Part shown: piece by piece, positions 23,074 to 34,842 of the stretch
Position numbering within the stretch: position 1 is the first letter of the stretch
Layout of the letters: each line of letters begins with the position of its first letter
Notes under the pieces: model-generated
Databases searched by the model: none
What the model was told of the DNA's origin: nothing
Seen by the model: only the letters and a program-made list of their open reading frames with translations
Source: Phlebopus portentosus
Taxonomy: Eukaryota > Basidiomycota > Agaricomycetes > Boletales > Boletinellaceae
Length of the DNA: 64,000 nucleotides
Direction: 5' to 3'
Assembly: GCA_037892935.1 (NCBI GenBank)
Contig: JAYXKI010000007.1
Coordinates: 248,001 to 312,000 of the forward strand
Translations under genes and position numbers: made by a program

Positions 23074-23984
23074 CTATATCTTCCCGATGAGCAGGTTTCT
23101 CAACATCTCGCGGGCAGTGATGCGCGCTGTGTGATAGAACGTGGGAAGGTCGAGTGTCGACGTGAACACGTCTGCCAGGCCGAATGGTAACATCAACGGG
23201 ATCCATCCTGAGAATAACAGAGACAATTTATTCAGCATGGTCACGGCCATATCAATAGCAATAAGAACGTCAGCAATAACCTTGAGCAAGCTCCAAAGCG
23301 AAACAACCCGTATGCATCTTATACTGCTTCACATTCCCCCTCTTCAAATGATGCACGTCGCCCGGTTTGTACACCTCCATCTCCAGCGCACCGGGTGAGA
23401 ACGCCCACTGCTCTCCATGCAAAATATGGAAATAATCGTCAGAGGGGTGTAAGCCAGTATGCCCCTCCGTGCCCAACGGTGTGCCGAAGATAATGAGGTA
23501 CTCCGTGATGCTCGCGTGGATGATGTACATCGCGCCCATCGCCCCGCCGGCATTGCTGAACACCCACTCGCTCGTGTTGGTGTTGAGCGCGATGGATTGG
23601 TTGCCATGACGCGTGCTGCGGGCGATGTGCGGCGTTTGAGGGAACTCGGTGCTGAGGTTCGCGACGATGTGCTGGATTATAGCCGGCAGATCCTCCCCGT
23701 GGGTCTGCACTGCGTCGCGCGCGACGGCGTGGATGAAGGGCGGGTCGAATACGTAGAATTGGTCCTGGAATACAATAAAAGTGCTTTCAAGATGGGAGAG
23801 GATGCGCGACTTACCCGGATAGAATCAAGATATCGCCCGACAACGATGAAAAAAGCGACCAGACCGAGTCGTATGAGCCATTTCTGCCCCAAGGAACAGG
23901 AGGAGGAGATTCCCCGCTTTTCCTCATACTAGTACTAGTGGCCTCGGGAACGATCTTGTTCTTCCTTGGTCTGAATCCGGTCAT
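23074..23984 (-). CDS. ERG2: C-8 sterol isomerase
   Basis: ER enzyme of ergosterol synthesis (fecosterol to episterol), homologous to the sigma-1 receptor. Exons are 23984-23815, 23764-23281 and 23207-23074. Landmarks: one N-terminal membrane segment ([14 protein letters not shown]), [38 protein letters not shown] and a final [10 protein letters not shown], all typical. Oddity: the only upstream ATG frame (MTGFRPRK) reaches PVPW in one frame, while the conserved body (QKWLIRLG) is in the next. A fifth G in the GGGG run at 23887-23890 (CCCC on the + strand) would join them into about 262 aa. So either a base is missing or the true start differs. The body of the gene is intact. Confidence 0.88.
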
Positions 23985-24476
23985 CGCGAACACGAACGCC
24001 TTTTATTCTGTTCGTCTTATGTACACGCGTCGGACAGGATCAGACTTCGAATCGTCCGATTTGACGAGCGCGAATGTGGTTCGAGAAGCGGGATCTTATT
24101 TGCGGCCAAGACGCGGAAGAGGATCGCCCGGTTCAATGGGAACTGAGGGAAAACAAACACAACGCGAAAGACGCGCCGAGCGACGCCGGCGCCGAGTACA
24201 GCACGTGATTTTGGCCCCCGTCACAAATCAGAATCACGGGGATATATACTGGGTGAAAATCGATGATTTTAATTCCACAACATCGTAGGTAGGTAGGTAG
24301 GTAGGTAGGTAGGAAGAAATAGAGCGTGCGGAGAGGGTAGAGAGTTTATATGGAGTGCGTGAGATAAAGAAGGTGTGCATAACCAGAAGTCCAGCTGGAC
24401 GGCGAGATAAAAAGGAACGAAATCGGAAGGAAAAAAGAGATAGAGGACACGTCAAAGTCGTGATCAAAACAATAAA
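23985..24476. other. Intergenic, ERG2 promoter side
   Basis: Between the SPC2 stop and the ERG2 start, both minus. Contains the tetranucleotide repeat noted separately. No gene. Confidence 0.55.
24285..24313. repeat. (GTAG)n microsatellite
   Basis: Seven GTAG units in a row downstream of SPC2. It does not match fungal telomeric TTAGGG. Confidence 0.9.
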
Positions 24477-25343
24477 TCATCGGCCCTCCATAACGCGCTC
24501 GACCAGCGCACCAAGCCACCGCTCGAACCTCTCCTGGTCCATCGTACCCTCCTCATCAAAGAACTCGGTATACGCGCGCTCCTCCGTGGCCTGCCCACGT
24601 CCCAAGAGCGATTTCCCGCTGTTCGATGAGCGAACGTAAGCGACAGATACGCGGTAGCGTGGCGACGTGCCGGGTGTCACTGGAGGGAGTGTACGCGAGG
24701 CGACGGAGATGTGCTCTGTCTCAACGCGTTTTGCGAGTGTACGTCGTCGCCCGACGAAGACGGTGTCTTTCTCGATGAGGAAGGAGTAGAGGGTTGAGGC
24801 GGAGGTTAGGAGAGTGTATCTGGAGTGATGGATTAGCAAGTGCAGTAAGATAAGGTGCAGTTTATGGACGTACAAGATGACACCGATCCAGACGACTGGC
24901 TTTGATTGCTCGAAATCGACTTTCCACCCATACGCTGCCGTCCCAACAGCAATGAGTACGCTTGCCCAGCCAAGGAGCAGCTTCACATCAGTATGCGTGT
25001 GCTTTTCTTTGAACAAGTTCGGTTGCGAGAGTAACTACATCACAAAAATAACCTGAATCAGTCATCAAGACACTAAGTATATCTAGTAAAGACGACAGCA
25101 CACCTTCTTCACAGCATCATCACAAGTATTTTTCAGCTCGACAGCATTCATATTATTCACTTTGACAGGCTCTCGTTCTGTAATAGCAGCGCTGGCAGCA
25201 AATATGTCCACACGACTTGTCGTATCTCCCGTTGCGTCTGTCGAATCCACAACAGGCTTAGAAGACGTCGTGGCCGACGCGTCCTGGCCAACAGCACCCT
25301 TGACCACGCCGCCATTGGCATTGGCAGCCTTTCGTTTCGCCAT
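24477..25343 (-). CDS. SPC2: Signal peptidase complex subunit 2
   Basis: Accessory subunit (SPC25 family) of the ER signal peptidase; binds Sec61 and stabilises the complex. Exons 25343-25104, 25034-24874 and 24819-24477 join in frame to give 247 aa. Landmarks: a disordered Ala/Thr N-terminus, then DVKLLLGWASVLIAVG and VVWIGVIL (the two membrane helices), then a cytosolic beta-rich tail with a Tyr-rich strand and ERFERWLG near the end. The protein begins MAKRKAANA. Clean frame. Confidence 0.88.
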
Positions 25344-25985
25344 CTTTCGAGACGATGACGAGAACGGTTACTCGTGATGATAAGAGATGAAAGAGCGACG
25401 TCAGGTAAGCGTCAGGAGCTGATGATGAGGGAGTGACTGAGCTGTGCCTTGCCCGTGTCGCGTTTGTCCTTATTTGGTCTTCAATGGTCGCGTGCCGGTC
25501 TCTCGCTCCGCCACGTTGTCAACTTCCTCTGCCCTTTTATTTATTCCAGCGTTTTGCTCGCGTGCTTTCGTGTTTCCGACCTTTCACCTCTTCTCGTCTC
25601 TCAAGTGCAAAATAATTTATTCCGGATATCCTAGATATTTACTATCACCCCCATGCGGATCCGGCGAAGGCCTGATTCTTCGCTGGTAACTCATCCCGGT
25701 GGCTTCAATACAGATATTCAATCATGTCTCGGGAGCCTTTATTGATCCTCTCCACTGCTTGAATGAAGCTCGTCGATTGGAGCCACTTGCCTATCTAGGC
25801 GCGCTAAGTTTTGATTCAAATTGTCCAGTTTACTTTACCGTCACACGGCCTGTTTAGCTTTCATGCTAATCGCAATGTCAATGTTGAATTGCGTAAGTTT
25901 CATTCCAGATCTCCTTGTCTAATCATTCTTTGGCAAGCTCGTTCTTATGATCTGATCATTGATTTCATCGTTTCGCAACCTATCC
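25344..25985. other. Intergenic
   Basis: SPC2 promoter and the 3' side of the GNAT gene. Pyrimidine-rich stretches around 25440-25600. No supported gene. Confidence 0.55.
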
Positions 25986-26872
25986 TTAAACTCTCTCCAT
26001 CCGTTCCTGCACAAACTCTCTCGTACCCTCAAGGTCCCAATCATCCCAACACACAGCTAACATCCAAGCATGTATCCCACCAGAACTCTTGCACAGCACC
26101 GCCCTTTCCGGGGACACCTGCACAGCTTCTCGCCGCCCTTCAGGCCAGATCCGCTGCCAGCGAATGAGTCCTTCGCGCCTGAATCCCATACGCTCTGCAG
26201 CTCCCAGCGAGGCTGCGTTGTCGCCGTGTGCCTGCCACTGGACGCGTCGTAAGCCGAGTCCTGGTCCGTACTTGGACTTGGTGCTATTTGGAAGCTCGAG
26301 GCAGTAATGGAGCAATAGACCGACTGCGTTTGTCGTGACGTGCGTCCTCTGGAACTCAGGGAGGACGATGACGAACCTGATCTCGGTGTATTGGTTGACG
26401 ACGCTCGCCCACAGCAGACCGATTATTCCCGCAAAGCGTGGAGAGCCATCGCTACCTACGCGCCTCGAGGCTTAGCTATGAGCTATCCGTCCTGTTTCTT
26501 CTTGGAATTCGATGCTCACCCGTCTTGTCGAAAATCGCGAAAAGGATGTTTTCTCCCTTTGGAATTATTCCTTCCTCGTAAAACGTTTTAGTAAAATGGT
26601 TGACATCCTCAAATGGCCCGCAGGGAAAGTACTTGAACAGCTTTGGATGCGCTTTGCTCCGGTCTACGAATTCCCGTGCGTGTATTGAAGGCTGCATGTG
26701 AATGGAAGACAGCAAAAGGAACGCAATTTGGAATCGCCATTCGTCAAGAGGTTTTTCCGCTATGATAAAATCTGGAAAAACGTACATCAAAGACCGTAAG
26801 TAGAACCCTCTCACTCTCCAGAACTCGAATTGGGAAATCAAAGTCTGCCGTCGAGTCTCTTGTCTTCACCAT
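25986..26872 (-). CDS. GNAT N-acetyltransferase (RimJ/RimL-like), intact copy
   Basis: Three exons, 26872-26786, 26691-26520 and 26455-25986, join in frame to give 242 aa, starting MVKTRDST. Acetyl-CoA transferase fold of the Acetyltransf_3 type: LESERVLL strand, LFKYFPCGPF, a Q/R-x-x-G/A-like loop at FQRTHVTTNAVG, and LRRVQWQAHGDNAASLGAAERMGF, the classic 'N..S...e..GF..EG' end. The substrate is unknown; fungal relatives may acetylate small amines or N-termini. Two related copies lie divergently at 27600-28564 and 28955-29860, both damaged. Confidence 0.82.
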
Positions 26873-27375
26873 CCGGTATTCTGTATCCACTATGCACTGA
26901 GATGTCTTGGCCGTCTAACTGAGGTCTTCTTGGAATGCAAATCTTGAAGCTGTTTGAACGGAGTCAAATATGACTCGATCGATGACTCATCAGGTTTGAT
27001 CCTGAGGGAACATAAAGAGTGCACGCGCTCATGGTTTGCGGCCGCCGGCCGTTAACCAAGGAATTCCGCATGCAGTGTTCTTCTTGATTTTAATACTTTT
27101 CTAGGTCTAAAAGATATCATTTAATTACAAGAATAAAATTACATCGGATATCGCAGAATGGTGTGATGTGCTGTGTAACATTGTCAGGTACTGTAACTCG
27201 TTCAACCTAGGTCATTGTGAGGAATTGATTTCAGACCCGGAGTTCGAAGAAACTGAAGGAAAAATACAAGGGAACGAATCAAGAGAGCTCGAAAGAGCTT
27301 TCAAAATCAAACGCAGTGAAGTCGACGAAGACATTACCGAAGGCCGACCTTCGGTATTGAGTGGCGGCGGCGGCG

Positions 27376-27510
27376 GATCACAAAAATCTGCAAGGTATTA
27401 TATCAAGTTTGCCGAGTATTGTGTCAGGTTAAAGGGCTAATATTCGGTTATGTGCCAATATAAGCGCCCTACGCGGTTATAACCTCGTGCAAATTTCCGT
27501 GATGCCTTGA
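27376..27510. repeat. Palindromic element related to 21405-21546
   Basis: The left arm has GATCACAAAAATCTGCAAGG. The inverse of the right arm reads GCATCACGGAAATTTGCACG and then continues into ATAACCGCGTA, matching the arms of the element at 21405. More diverged. It sits just 5' of the second GNAT copy. Confidence 0.5.
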
Positions 27511-27599
27511 ACTTCCGGGTTTCATGAGTCATCAGTCGAGTCATTTTTAGTTCCGGTTGCTCAAATAAGTGAAGAAATTAGCTGCCAGACACAGCCGAC

Positions 27600-28564
27600 T
27601 TGGAGCCAATTCCTTTCAGCATCGAGTCTAGCGCGAGACGAAGCCAGTACATTTCGGTTCACCCATCCAGAGCTTACATCGTAATTCAAGAATACGAATA
27701 TGTCGGAAGCAGGGAGTCAAAGGGAAGCTTCTTTTTCCCTGTTCGGGATTTGGAGAGTGACAGGGTCAGGCTTACGCTATTCGATGTACGCCATCCATCC
27801 ATATTATCCTCCAGACGTCTTCTCGATTCACAGCCCGCTTTTAATCTTTTTCTTCAATAAGCCTACCTTGCACGCGCAGAAACACGTAGACCTGAGCAAA
27901 ACGCATCCAGAACTGTTCAAATATCTTCCTTATGGGCCATTCCAGACTCCCGGCGAGTTCGCCAGTGTTTACGAGAATTCGGTCACTTCAGTACGTGGGA
28001 ACGTTCTTTTCGCGATTTTGGACAAAACGGGTGAGCATCGAGTTCTCGGAAATGAAGACAGATGTTTGAGCTCGGAGATGCATTTATACGTATATAGGTG
28101 GTGATGGCTCTCCGCGCTACGCAGGCGTGGCGGGTCTGCTGAACACGAGCGTAGCCAATCAATGCACCGAGATCGGTTTCATCACCATATTTCCTGAATT
28201 CCAGAGGACGCACGTCACGGCAAATGCAGTCGGCCTATTGCTTCATTACTGCCTCGAGCTTCCAAGTAGCATCAATGGCAAGTACGGACCCGGCCTCGGA
28301 TTACGCCGAGTCCAATGGCAAACGCACGAAGAGAACGCGGCATCAGTCCGAGCAGCAGAACGCATGGGATTCAGGCGCGAAGGACTCATTCGTTGGCAGA
28401 GAATCTTGCTTGAGGGGAAATATGGCATGACGGTCCCTCCGGAGAGGGAAGCACTATGTAAGAATCTTGGAAGACATTCTTGGATGTTAGCTGTGTGCTG
28501 GGACGATTGGGAGCTTGGGGGTACGAGGGAGTTTGTACAGGAACAGATGGAGAGGAATAAGTAA
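27600..28564 (+). pseudogene. GNAT N-acetyltransferase copy 2, start codon lost
   Basis: Exons about 27600-27785, 27862-28030 and 28098-28564 read in frame to a normal stop (MERNK end), with all GNAT landmarks including FQRTHVTANAVG and AAERMGF. The position matching the ATG of the intact copy reads AAGTGAAG, and an in-frame TAG precedes the open stretch with no ATG before the conserved core. About 60 nt of extra coding sequence precedes the first conserved strand. Unless an upstream exon supplies a start, this copy is not translated normally. The body looks recently functional. Confidence 0.55.
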
Positions 28565-28954
28565 AAGGCGCACGAGCTATCATGCAATGGATTATGAAAA
28601 CAGACGCGTAAATACGAATTTGTCGTAGCATAGTTGAGAAGATAGATCTAAATCGACATTACACAAGTAACGGGACTAAACAAATCTCATGTCAGTAAGC
28701 CTGAACATCGAGTAGAGCGGCGTATTTAGCCACATAGCGGTATCCAGTGTAATTTTATTCTTTGTGGTTAAAGACCTGGAAATGAAAATTAAAATAAAGG
28801 ACACAATGTAGAAATTCCTTATCGAGCTGGCGAACGACTGCGAAATGTTGTGCGAAATGTTGAGCCTCAGGGTCGCTCCAAGGTTTCAAGTCATCAGTCG
28901 AGCCATATTTAATTCCGTTCAAACAACGAGGATCGTGTATGTAAAGACCCCCAA
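28565..28954. other. Intergenic between GNAT copies
   Basis: AT-rich spacer. Its end shares sequence with the region before copy 2 (the TCATCAGTCGAG block), so the duplication included some 5' flank. Confidence 0.5.
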
Positions 28955-29860
28955 TTGGACGAAGTCAAGTTGATTCCGTCCAGCATCAAGCCGAGGCGAT
29001 ACGATAATAATTCAGTTTTTGAGAGTGAGAAGGTCAGACTTATGGTCTTCGATGTACGTCGCTCCAGTTTCACCGCAGTTAGATGCCATCTTTACCGTAT
29101 AAGAATTCTAAACCACACTCATTCTGCGGCATTCTTTTATGTTCTCCATACAGCCGGCCTTGCACGCACAGGAATTCGTAAACCGGAGCAAGGCGTACCC
29201 AGAGCTGTTCAAGTATCTTCCATTTGGGACACACAATACTGCCGAGGAGTCCGCAAGAACGTTTTACGAGAAGAGAGTAGCAGAAGAGCCAGGAAGTGTT
29301 CTCTTCGCGATATTGGACAAGACAAGTGAGCATCGAGTTTCAATCCTCGGAGTCTCAGAAAAGAGAAAACGAGGATAGATAACTTAACTTCGAGATGCAT
29401 AGGTAGCAATGGTTCTCCCCGCCTTGCGGGAGTGGCCGGCCTGCTGAACACGAGCGTAATCGATCAGTGCGCAGAGATCGGGTTCATTACAATTTTCCCC
29501 GAATACCAGCGGACGCACGTCACGACAAACGCAGTCGGCTTATTGCTCCATTACTGCCTTGAGCTACCAAAGAGCACCAAGTCCAAGTATGATCCAGGAC
29601 TCGGGTTGCGCCGCGTGCAATGGCAGACGCATGGTGACAACGCAGACTCGGTAGGAGCTGCAGAATGCATGGGTTTTAAGCGCGAAGGACTCATCCGCTA
29701 GCAGCGTGTCTTACCAGAAGAGAAAGTGCGACGGTCTCGCCGGAAAGAGAAGCGCTGTGCAAGAATCCTGGGAGACATACGTGGATGTTAGCTGTGTGTT
29801 GGGACGACTGGAAACTTGAGGGTACGAGAGGGTTTGTGCAGGAACGGATGGAGAGGATTT
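28955..29860 (+). pseudogene. GNAT N-acetyltransferase copy 3, broken
   Basis: Same three-exon layout: exon 1 to about 29048, exon 2 from about 29150 to 29323, exon 3 from about 29402. Three lesions: the start region reads ATGTAAAG (ATG followed at once by a stop), a conserved Trp codon is TAG at 29699-29701 (RWQR in the other copies), and the following 90 nt are frameshifted. Similarity continues to 29860. Confidence 0.75.
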
Positions 29861-30926
29861 AAGAAAAGGAGTATGAACTATCATACGATGGATTATGAAA
29901 ATCAAACGCGTAGATACGAATTTGTCCTGGGATGGTTGAGAAGGCACCTCTGTAAACACAATTCATCCAAATCGACACTACAAGTAGCGAGGCTAAACAG
30001 GTCGCGTGTCGGTGAGCTTGAAATGTATGAGACAGTGAGGCTGGGCCACGAGTATAACGGCGCGTTTGGTCACATACACATATGGTATACATATTTCTGT
30101 CGAATTTGCGCACTAATGGTGTAGCTTCTAAATAGAAATTAAACTTCTGTTGCAACCACAAGAGAATGCCTTATTGATGCATATAAACCAATGGTCCGTA
30201 AACGACAAGGGTGAGATATGCTCTCCATAACTGACCAGGAGCTGAAGACAATAGTATCAGTAGATTGTTCAGAACGCTGCTCAGGAGCAGATACATCTCT
30301 CACTTCCAGCTACATTGCATTGTGTCGATAACTACTGTTTTCGTTAAAACGAAGTCTTCTGTGCAGGAGCAATCATGTGGTACTTGACAGCCCGAAATTG
30401 TGATGAACTTTGGTGATTTCGACGAACTCTTGATTGAAAACGGTAAAGACTGGAAGTAGCAATGATATAAGAATCAAAATGACGTACATTCGATTACTGA
30501 AAGGCAAGCCATTTACTCACTCAGTATACTTATAAGCTCTTTCGCAGTGTCGGACCATACTTGACAAGCGAAGCAGGGTGTACTGGCTGGAATGTCTTCG
30601 AGTGCCCATGCTCACCTCCCATAGTCGAGGCAGCGCGGTCGAATCTGTGTTTAAAAAAGACCCAAATATGAATCCTGAAGAATATGGTCAATAGATTTGA
30701 CATACGACTGTAATGTGCAGGTGATTGAAAAACTCTCACAAGAACGATCGTTTTACTCTATTTTTGTAAAGAAGAAAAGAGATTCATGAAATGCCCAGAC
30801 CAGGACAATGGAGTACGTGGTGTCGCACCGTATATCTGCATTAGCATAGAAAGGCGTGAACGGAACGGACAGTCCAGAGATCTGCTAACGCATAGTCAGC
30901 GAAATGTTTTCGGAGGGCGCCCCCTA
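29861..30926. other. Intergenic, no supported gene
   Basis: About 1.07 kb of AT-rich DNA. Bases 29870-30010 resemble 28560-28690 (3' flank shared by GNAT copies). Only short frames without motifs. Confidence 0.55.
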
Positions 30927-31308
30927 TCAGAAAGAACCATCATCGCGACGATCCGGTGAAGATGCACCGCTGCCTGTAACAGCAAGAGACCTTCTTGCTG
31001 TGCCCATCTTACAGAAAACTGGCTCTGAGAGTTGAAGAAGGAATCCCCAAACCACGTTTAGCACGTCCCTTGGTGGATCAGGGGATACCATGACGATGCC
31101 TTTGCGGTGTGACAGGTCTTGCATCTTCAGACGCTAATAAAGGCATGATTTGACTAGAGGTCCTACGCGTCCACGTGATACGTTTTTGATCGATTGCACT
31201 CGCTCGTTCAGCGGGTTCTTCCTCATCCTCGGTCATCCTGTCATCGTGTAAGGTCGCTTGGTCGATTCTCATCGATTTTCTTCGTCGTTTAGACGGTCTC
31301 GTGTACAT
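30927..31308 (-). CDS. Small basic protein of unknown function
   Basis: Two exons, 31308-31089 and 31024-30927, joined through a 64-nt GT-AG intron, give 105 aa. The N-terminus carries KRRRK, a likely nuclear localisation signal, followed by an acidic patch (TEDEEEPAE). No domain recognised. Support is limited to a good start, in-frame splicing and composition. It could be a spurious model. Confidence 0.4.
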
Positions 31309-31684
31309 TTCTGGACTATATCAATTGGCGTCCATGTTATGGGCGCGTTTAGTTATGTCAAGAAAGCAATGCAGAAATTGTGAAGCGGGAAAGGGTGCTG
31401 GGAGCAACTTGCGCTCTTATGGTCCTCGGGCGCTCTTGTCACTGAATAACCATTGAACTTAAGAGCCCCTGGCATATGTACTTGTGCATCGGTTCGCGTC
31501 GGCCTGCAGTGTCCGCATCCTGTACCTCGATGTTGGGCTTCGGCATCATCGAGGACACAGCATATCGGAACAGGATCTTTACAAGGCTATAAAGCAAGTC
31601 TGCCGTGTGGCCGCCTCAAGGCGCATTTTCCGTTCTTCTGTAGCTCTAATTGCGACTTTCGTTCCACTTCGCCAGAGGTCGACG

Positions 31685-32774
31685 ATGTTCGTCCCGTTCG
31701 TATCCAAAGTCTCTTCCAAGAGAGTTCGGTACAAGAGAAAGGGAGGTAGAGGCGGAGGCGGCGGCGGAAGAGGCGGCGGAGGTGGGGGAGGACGAGGCGG
31801 AAACAGCGGCAGCAGAGGTGGAAGCACTTCTAGTGGAAGCAGGGGAGGGTCGACCGGTAGTTCATCCAATGGAGCGCATCCTCCTGTTCTATCGGGTCTG
31901 GAGCAAGCACCGGCGGCCGAACTTCCGCAAGGCCCTACGGAAACGGCGGAGGAACTGTAAAGACGATTCCGTCTGGTCAGCCATTCGCGGGGAGAACCCA
32001 AGGAGGTGCTACGAGAAGCAACATTCATGGGTCTAGGTTAGTTTCATTTATTTTGCACATATTGGTGAGCTTATGGCCCATTTTCCCAGAACATATGGGA
32101 GTGGATACCTAGGTGTACAATCCTGAGGAGTCTCAGGCCTTAATTTCTCGTTTTTCTTTTGACCCGTTGTCTGGGGATCAGCAGCTGGAGGAGGAGCTGC
32201 ATATTTGCATGATTCTGAGGTGAGCCGACATTTAGCTCTAAAAGGGAACTAATAGTCAATTGGCATGCGTTCTTAGTATGGCGAGCCAAATAACGGCTCA
32301 CGTCCTAGTGGTTCCCTTACAACTGTCCCCTTGCTTCCCTCTTCAGGGAACACAACTCTACATATCATCGCGGACAACGCAACCACCGCGTCTCTCCTAT
32401 CATCAGTTGCGACCAACTGCTCTTCATATCTCGCTTCAAATACCAGCAATAATACCATCCTCTCATTCGACCCCACAAATAGCTCGATGCCGAAGCCAGA
32501 ACAGGTTGTTCAGTATTATCGAGCGAGCAGTATTGTTCTGACGATTGACGGATACAATAACACCGTCGCACTGAATCAGTCCGCGACTCTGAATGATACA
32601 GATACTCCTCTTCCAAGCTGGGTAAACTCACAGGTGCTCGACTGTGTCAACCAGACTATCGGTGCTGCAGCGCCATTGATCGACGACGAAACGTCAAGCG
32701 CTTCCGCTCGACTTGGTACTCACGATGCTAGTGGAATAGGGTTAATGATATTTTTGCCGAAGGCGTTGTTATGA
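31685..32774 (+). CDS. Glycine-rich protein of an agaricomycete-type family
   Basis: Exons 31685-31856, 31904-32036, 32090-32112, 32185-32219 and 32277-32774 join in frame to give about 286 aa. The first exon after MFVPFVSKV is a basic Gly/Arg run. Then come TIPSGQPFAGRTQGG, a tiny exon YGSGYLG, and a Ser/Thr/Asn-rich C-terminal part with PKPEQVVQYYRASSIVLTIDGYNNT. I recall a family in mushrooms with the same order (Gly-rich start, YGNGGG, SGQPFAGRTQGG, PKPEQ.VQYYRASS), but its role is unknown. The first intron join (47 nt) is the weakest. The C-terminus is short and hydrophobic. Confidence 0.6.
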
Positions 32775-33704
32775 TGTATTCATTGATCGTCATCTGCTGC
32801 TTTCCCTTTCCTTGCACTTTACGAGCGATACCAGTCCTCCGTTGCTCTTTTCCCCTCCTGTACAAACGTTCTATTTATGATACTTATATGAGCTCCGGCG
32901 ATCTCTATTCTTTTAGGTTTCGAATATTTAGCTGTAATTACGTGTACCTTAACTCAAGATAATTTGTATATATAATGATAAACGTAATAACTTGCGGCCC
33001 GGCGATTCCCCAGGCGTGAGCTCTTAGTTGTTCATATCTCTTGATTTAGCATGCTCACGAATCCCATAAATGCTCAGGAGTACTGGTCTTCATCTCTTAT
33101 TCTCTGGAGCGTCATCAAGAGTTCTACTAGTGCAACACAGCTTTTGATACCTGACTTCGTCATCGTGAGAACATGTGGAGGTCGGCAGATGATTCATCAT
33201 CGACTTTCGACTTCGCCGTTTCCCAACTTTGATACCGACTGCCTTATATATCTAACTGCGATGCAGCGTATAAAGGAGACTAGAGGACGGAGTGCTTAAG
33301 AAGCTTCCAGGGGCGGCGCCCAGACTGCAGCCGTGTACACTTATTGTATGTGCCGTGTTCATTCCGAGGTCTCCCTGTGAAAGAGGTCATCTATATTCGC
33401 TCGGGATTACGGTATTCACTGCATTTTTGTCGGCACAAGTCCCCTATTCACGGAGCTTTCGTGGCCTCTACGAACCGAATTTTTTTTCGCCTGTGGCCTT
33501 CAGAGCCTCATGCTACGAGTAGATGAGTCTTTTCTTCGGCTCTCTTGAGTTTATCAAGACCTTGTTCCGAATTTTCTATAAAACAAGGGCGAGTTTCGTC
33601 CTATTAACGCCATGCCCTCTTCTCTTTGTCTTTTCCCTTTGTCTTCTCCCTTTGTCTTCTTCCTTTGACTTTAGGCATAGTCACTGTGTTTCGTTGTAGT
33701 GACC
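32775..33704. other. Intergenic with pyrimidine-rich promoter tract
   Basis: About 930 nt. Nothing coding. The last 90 nt form the pyrimidine repeat listed separately, ending TTTAG shortly before the next start codon, which suggests a 5' UTR intron end. Confidence 0.5.
33617..33670 (+). repeat. Pyrimidine tandem repeat, CCCTTTGTCTT units
   Basis: Four imperfect 13-14 nt units (C/T only except for the central G). CT-rich tracts near starts are common in strongly expressed fungal genes. Confidence 0.75.
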
Positions 33705-34556
33705 ATGAACCCTTCAAATCGCATCAATCGATTTGTGCGACAGCCCCTGACTTCTTCTGCTAGTCCGCATAACGGTGCAAATCCCAACACCTCGCATCAC
33801 AACCCTTATCGAAGTGATGCGCAAGCGCAACTTCCTTTTCAGCGCTCACCGCCTGTTCCAATCCCAGACACAAATCGGGAGATGGATAACTTTGATAGCT
33901 TGGCAGACAACGAGCAAACAATGGACAATGTCGAAGAACGTTCGCCAACGCCAATATCGCGGCACAATTCTTCAGGAAGCTTGTTTGACATTTCACCATG
34001 GGGTAGTTTTGAAGGCCGCCACGGTCTCGTTCAGCCTCCTGGGGAAACTTCTCAGATTCCTTTTCGGTATACACCACCACGGACGGAACGGACCATTCCT
34101 CATTCCTGGTACAGAGTTCGTTGCCCCTACTGCAGTCAGAGGATGTGGAGCCATGAAGCTAGCGGTCACAGATGTGAAAGAGGACATACTAGCAGGAACT
34201 TAAACGCGCATACCATGGATGCACAAGCAATGAATGATATGCCAGTATCGAACACGAGCTCCGGTGTACGTCTACAACTTCAGGAGCATGGAACTGCACT
34301 GAGAGCCCGGACTTCACATGTACGTTCTGCGCAACCTGTTCCAGCGTCCGCAGCGCATATTGGACTTGCAGGTATTCCATCGTCTACGCAACTTCATGCA
34401 TCGAATATTCCTATAGTTCATGATCGAGGAGCCGGAGCTCAGAGGCGTCGTCGTTTCAGTACAATTCAACTCGGGTCGACTGCTTCCCGGTCTCCTCTGA
34501 TAGACCATGGTATAATCGACTGCCTTAAAGAAGAGACAAACATTCTTATGCAATAA
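33705..34556 (+). CDS. Disordered protein with a short Cys/His motif
   Basis: Single exon of 283 aa from the ATG of MNPSNRIN (GACCATGA); the frame extends two codons 5' to a GTG only. Composition is Ser/Asn/Pro/Arg-rich. Around residues 145-165 is CPYCSQRMWSHEASGHRCERGH: a CxxC pair and a later CxxxH that could bind one zinc as a small ribbon. No family recognised. The rest appears disordered. Confidence 0.6.
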   Translation: MNPSNRINRFVRQPLTSSASPHNGANPNTSHHNPYRSDAQAQLPFQRSPPVPIPDTNREMDNFDSLADNEQTMDNVEERSPTPISRHNSSGSLFDISPWGSFEGRHGLVQPPGETSQIPFRYTPPRTERTIPHSWYRVRCPYCSQRMWSHEASGHRCERGHTSRNLNAHTMDAQAMNDMPVSNTSSGVRLQLQEHGTALRARTSHVRSAQPVPASAAHIGLAGIPSSTQLHASNIPIVHDRGAGAQRRRRFSTIQLGSTASRSPLIDHGIIDCLKEETNILMQ

Positions 34557-34842
34557 CATTGTTCCGTTATCCCTATTTGTTTTGTATCGCCTTATTTCTG
34601 CTTTTATGTTTTTTTTTTCTCCGCATGTTATGTATTTGCTTTGACTGTATGTATAAGGCCTTATCTGATTTTCTGGTGTTGAGTTTCGTTATTCATAAAG
34701 GATTTTACGTCGGGTTCGGATTGTTTGGGGTTGAATGGAAAGAGATTACTGAAATAAATGTAGATTCCCGATAAAATTCTTGTATGATCTCCGATCCAGA
34801 AAATGGGTTTGTCAGTGTATAAAGATTGTCACATGCCATGCT

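Noticed and set aside
24285..24313. GTAG repeat considered as telomeric
   Set aside because: The unit is four bases and not TTAGGG; genes continue on both sides.
31579..32028. A 149-codon proline-rich frame on the minus strand
   Set aside because: Antisense of the Gly-rich coding repeat (GGN codons read as CCN); no independent support.
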